From Candidatus Woesearchaeota archaeon (GTDB lineage Archaea; Nanobdellota; Nanobdellia; Woesearchaeales; WALR01): DNA of 8,833 bases. How positions within the stretch are numbered: the stretch's first letter is position 1; every line of letters begins with the position of its first letter. The stretch covers positions 1 to 8,833 of the forward strand of contig WALR01000110.1 in NCBI GenBank assembly GCA_015522765.1, given 5' to 3'. The notes below the pieces were generated by a model. It saw only the letters and a program-made list of their open reading frames with translations. It was not told where the DNA came from and searched no databases. The position numbers and the translations under genes are program-made. Shown here piece by piece: positions 6,539 to 8,833 of this stretch.

Positions 6539-7048
6539 ATGCTGATAGAACTGGCAGTCGGGCTTAAGGTCCCGGATAATGTGGAGATAACAGCACTAAG
6601 GACGCTGCGCGCCCTAAGCATTAATGTGGCATCCCTTAAGAGGTGGGAATATTACTCCTTCGAGATAGATGAGAATATGGAGGAACAGCTTAGGGAGACA
6701 CTGTTGTCAGTGGATGTTATCGTGAATGCAAATAAGAACTACGCCTTATGGATTGACAATGAGCAGGCAGACATGGATAAGAATCATCCTAGGTACATGG
6801 GCAGACTGCCCTCTTTCCTCGTTCTCGTTGAGGAGCAGGACCCCGCGGATGAGCACCTCCTTAGGATTATAAGTGAGAGGCTCCTGATAGGCGGTGTTAA
6901 GCATGTTGAGAGGGGGACACTCTGGCGGATAAGCACACCTGAAAAGGAGGGAGAGGGGATAGTCAGGCAGGCACTTGAGCAGCTTCTCTTCAACAGGCAC
7001 TACCAGAAATACAAAATACTGGGCAAGATAAGAGGTGGAGGAGAATAA
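6539..7048 (+). CDS. purS: FGAM synthetase PurS subunit, apparent tandem (double-domain) form
   Basis: PurS is a small protein (about 80 residues) that dimerises and bridges PurL and PurQ. This product is 169 residues and appears to contain two copies. The first copy (about 1-72) reads LAVGLKVPDNVEITALRTLR, then SLKRWEYYSFEID (32-44), and ends near VNANKNYALWI. The second (about 92-161) reads LVLVEEQDPADEHLLRIISE, then HVERGTLWRIS (122-132), and ends with ALEQLLFNRHYQKYKIL, close to the typical PurS ending (K/QLLxNxxxxxYxI). A linker of about 20 residues (73-91) joins them. Identity to canonical PurS is low, especially in the first copy, so the call rests on pattern, on position directly after purL-purQ, and on the need for a PurS in a small-PurL system. 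AAGGA lies upstream of the ATG, and the stop overlaps the purE start by one base (TAATG). Confidence 0.75.
   Translation: MLIELAVGLKVPDNVEITALRTLRALSINVASLKRWEYYSFEIDENMEEQLRETLLSVDVIVNANKNYALWIDNEQADMDKNHPRYMGRLPSFLVLVEEQDPADEHLLRIISERLLIGGVKHVERGTLWRISTPEKEGEGIVRQALEQLLFNRHYQKYKILGKIRGGGE
7034..7043 (+). promoter_or_regulatory. Ribosome-binding site of purE
   Basis: GGTGGAGGAG inside the last codons of purS, 4 nt before the purE ATG. Together with the TAATG overlap it indicates translational coupling. Confidence 0.65.
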
Positions 7049-7836
7049 TGGGAAACAACAGGGTCTTCGTGGTTTTCGGCTCCAAATCTGACGAGGCTGT
7101 TTACAGCAGGGTGATGGAAGAGGCAGAAGGGCAGGGTCTCGCCCCTGAGCTGTTCATAGCGTCAGCCCACAGGACTCCCCTGCTTGTTGATGAGATGGTA
7201 AGAAGGGCAGAGGAGGAGAAGGTGGGGGCGATTATTGCAGGCGCTGGCCTTGCAGCCCATCTCCCCGGTGTCATAGCATCAAAAACAACAATCCCTGTTA
7301 TAGGCATCCCGGTTAATGCCGCGCTTGAGGGCGCCGACGCATTTCTCTCAGAGGTCCAGATGCCCCCGGGCGTTCCTGTGCTGACCGTTCCTGTTGACTG
7401 CGCAGGGTGTGCGGCTTCCCTTGCAAAAAAGATTTCAGATGTCTATAACACAATGCCGGCCAAGGATGTGGGGATAATCTCCTCCTACAAAGGAAGCATG
7501 CTGCCTGATGTGGAGAGGAGGATTAAGAGGGGCGCTGATTTCGGGTTTAATTTAGTTCAGGGGGAAGCATACTTTAAGATAAGGATTGTGGGAAGGGCAG
7601 AGGATCTCAATCTGCCTGCAGGGGATGGACTCCTGATAAATGTCCTCCCCGCATCCACCAGCTTGGATGATTTCCTCGCTCTTGTAACTGCGTCAGCCAA
7701 AAGCCCCGGGGCGAGCGGCTGGGTCGGCATAAAGCGGTTCGAGAACGCATACATATTCTTTCTTCAGGTAATGTCGCGCTACTCAGAGGACGCCCGAAGA
7801 GTGATTGATAAGTTAAGAGGGTCATGGAATAAATGA
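7048..7836 (+). CDS. purE: AIR carboxylase / N5-CAIR mutase PurE with an unrecognised C-terminal domain
   Basis: Makes CAIR for the step before PurC. Residues 1-134 are a clear PurE domain: FGSKSDEAV (10-18), SAHRTP (39-44, His41 and Arg42), the AGAGLAAHLPGVIA loop (64-77, His71) and VQMPPGVPV (103-111). These motifs resemble class I PurE and lack the GRSNGLGP-like loop of animal class II AIR carboxylase. GAGLAAHLPG, with Leu where E. coli has Gly, recalls archaeal PurE. No purK is visible here, so whether it uses N5-CAIR or CO2 directly is open. The protein is 262 residues against about 160 for ordinary PurE. Residues 138-262 (from KDVGIISSYKGSMLPD through SGWVGIKRFENAYIFFLQVM) form an extra alpha/beta-looking domain that I do not recognise. 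It lacks GSxSD and AHR motifs, so it does not look like an intact second PurE copy. Translation is probably coupled to purS. Confidence 0.92.
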   Translation: MGNNRVFVVFGSKSDEAVYSRVMEEAEGQGLAPELFIASAHRTPLLVDEMVRRAEEEKVGAIIAGAGLAAHLPGVIASKTTIPVIGIPVNAALEGADAFLSEVQMPPGVPVLTVPVDCAGCAASLAKKISDVYNTMPAKDVGIISSYKGSMLPDVERRIKRGADFGFNLVQGEAYFKIRIVGRAEDLNLPAGDGLLINVLPASTSLDDFLALVTASAKSPGASGWVGIKRFENAYIFFLQVMSRYSEDARRVIDKLRGSWNK

Positions 7837-7841
7837 GGGGG
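7836..7841 (+). promoter_or_regulatory. Ribosome-binding site supporting a TTG start for the HAD gene
   Basis: AGGGGG, overlapping the last base of the purE stop, lies 5 nt before TTG 7847. No ATG or GTG occurs in frame between this site and the DxD motif, so the TTG is the likely initiator. Confidence 0.65.
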
Positions 7842-7846
7842 TTTTA

Positions 7847-8587
7847 TTGGGAAAGGCGGCGGTATTTGATGTTGACGGGGTCATTGTGAACTCTGAGCCC
7901 TTTCATCTGAAGGCATGGTTCAGGGTTCTCTCCCACCTCGGCATTCCTCTTGATAGGGAGGAGTTCTACAACTCATTTGTAGGCTTAACATCAGAGCAGA
8001 TATTCATAAGGCTTCTTAGCAGGGCAGGAGGGAAATTTAAGGAGGAGCTTAAACGGGTTGAATACTGGGTGAAGCTGAGGGTGGACTACTTCATAGAGGA
8101 GCTTTCCGCAGGCGTTAGCGAGTTGGCAGGAGGAGTGAATGATAAAGAGGCGGTTCTGGAGGGGAAAATAATTACTCCGGGCTTGAAGAGATTTATAGGT
8201 GCTTTGAAGGAGAGAGGATACAGGATAGGTGCGGCGAGTTCAGGAGAGGAAAGGGCGGTGAGGTACACCATTGAGGTGCTGGGGCTTTCAGGGCTGTTCG
8301 AGACCGTTATCACCCTTAAGGATGTGGAGAGGCCGAAACCAGACCCTGAGCCTTACATTAAGGCGCTCTCCTCGCTGGGCGTTAAAGATGCCTCCTCATC
8401 TGTCGGATTTGAGGACAGCCCCTCAGGCGTCAGGTCTGTTAAGAATGCAGGGATGAGGTGTGTCGCGCTGACAACAACAACGAATAAGGGCAGACTTAAT
8501 GAATGCGGCGCAGACATCATAATCAGTGATTTTCTCAGCGAGAATGCCCGCAGAGTGGTAAACTTCCTGGAGAACAGTAAAACTTAA
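7847..8587 (+). CDS. HAD-superfamily hydrolase, beta-phosphoglucomutase/phosphatase-like (subfamily IA)
   Basis: A cytoplasmic phosphatase or phosphomutase of unknown substrate. The 246 residues show all four HAD motifs: I, FDVDGVIVNSEP (7-18; Asp8 nucleophile, Asp10 acid/base); II, GAASSGE (128-134; Ser131 or Ser132); III, ERPKPDPEPY (161-170; Lys164); IV, VGFEDSPSGV (186-195; Glu189 and Asp190). A helical C1 cap fills about 16-110, with a Gly/Glu-rich stretch near 84-106 that lengthens it compared with typical beta-PGM (about 220 residues). The RPKPDPEPY and EDSPSGV signatures are shared by beta-phosphoglucomutases, phosphoglycolate phosphatases and nucleotidases, so substrate cannot be assigned. 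It starts at TTG, 10 nt after purE, and lies about 30 nt before purC on the same strand. A role in nucleotide or phosphoribosyl-intermediate turnover is an inference from this location only. Confidence 0.9.
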   Translation: MGKAAVFDVDGVIVNSEPFHLKAWFRVLSHLGIPLDREEFYNSFVGLTSEQIFIRLLSRAGGKFKEELKRVEYWVKLRVDYFIEELSAGVSELAGGVNDKEAVLEGKIITPGLKRFIGALKERGYRIGAASSGEERAVRYTIEVLGLSGLFETVITLKDVERPKPDPEPYIKALSSLGVKDASSSVGFEDSPSGVRSVKNAGMRCVALTTTTNKGRLNECGADIIISDFLSENARRVVNFLENSKT

Positions 8588-8600
8588 AAATCAGCTAAAT

Positions 8601-8619
8601 AGGGAGGATGAGGGGTGAT
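8601..8619 (+). promoter_or_regulatory. Ribosome-binding region of purC
   Basis: Two overlapping options are visible: AGGGAGG at 8601-8607 (10 nt before ATG 8618) and GGGGTGAT at 8612-8619 (4 nt before ATG 8624). The second matches the anti-Shine-Dalgarno better and would favour the later ATG. An AT-rich CTTAAAAAT at 8583-8591 could also act as a weak internal TATA element. Confidence 0.45.
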
Positions 8620-8833
8620 GAAGATGAAGGAAGATATGCTTGAAGAGATAAGGGCAAATATCAACAAGACCCTTAAGGAGACAAACCTGAACATCGGCAA
8701 GCTTTTCAGGGGCAAGGTAAGGGATAATTATATACTTGCAGACAGGCAGGAAAGGATAATAATCACTACTGACAGGATATCCGCATTTGACAGGATCCTT
8801 GGGACTCTGCCATTTAAAGGGCAGGTGCTCAAT
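8618..8833 (+). CDS. purC: SAICAR synthetase PurC (partial, N-terminal part)
   Basis: Ligates aspartate to CAIR with ATP to form SAICAR. It uses the product of PurE, encoded two genes upstream. The frame is open to the right edge and gives 72 residues. The family core is clear: [12 protein letters not shown] (29-40, the nucleotide-binding GKVRD strand-loop) followed by [24 protein letters not shown] at the end of the window. The [11 protein letters not shown] form resembles the longer PurC type (about 300 residues) rather than the compact bacterial type with NRKGA. ATG 8618 is used here; an in-frame ATG at 8624 and a GTG at 8615 are alternatives. The rest of the gene lies beyond the window. 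Confidence 0.95.
   Translation, partial: MKMKEDMLEEIRANINKTLKETNLNIGKLFRGKVRDNYILADRQERIIITTDRISAFDRILGTLPFKGQVLN

Noticed and set aside
7459..7836. PurE C-terminal region as an intact second PurE domain, as in some methanogens
   Set aside because: The GSxSD, SAHRTP and GAGxxAHLPG motifs are all missing. A degenerate copy remains possible and needs structure prediction.

Overview
The window is from an archaeal chromosome. It carries archaeal-type FtsZ (FtsZ1 class), the start of an archaeal SecE directly behind ftsZ, a long archaeal FKBP, an archaeal CMP kinase, TATA-like boxes followed by short leaders, and GGAGG/GGTGAT ribosome-binding sites. Arg AGG/AGA and Ile ATA codons are frequent. 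I cannot fix the lineage from sequence alone; a DPANN or deep euryarchaeal genome would both fit. All genes look intact apart from those cut by the window edges. I see no mobile element, CRISPR, tRNA or rRNA.

Left part, minus strand (1-3186), read right to left: a PEBP/YbhB-family lipoprotein, cmk (2 nt after it, so co-transcribed), a long FKBP peptidyl-prolyl isomerase with its own promoter, ftsZ with its own promoter, and secE, whose first 22 codons are cut by the window edge. The ftsZ-secE pair matches the usual archaeal arrangement, in which secE is normally followed by the spt5 and ribosomal stalk protein genes.

Right part, plus strand (3320-8833): a de novo purine operon purL-purQ-purS-purE-HAD-purC, with gaps from a 1-nt overlap to about 30 nt. 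PurL, PurQ and PurS form FGAM synthetase (step 4). PurE makes CAIR and PurC makes SAICAR (the next carboxylation and ligation steps). A HAD phosphatase-like gene sits between purE and purC. The two halves diverge from a 133-bp region at 3187-3319 that holds a promoter for each side.

Most interesting points: (1) the PurS gene is about twice normal length and reads as two PurS folds in tandem, a covalent version of the PurS dimer and a possible parallel to the N-terminal domain of large PurL; (2) PurE carries a C-terminal extension of about 125 residues that I do not recognise; (3) a HAD hydrolase is embedded in the purine operon.
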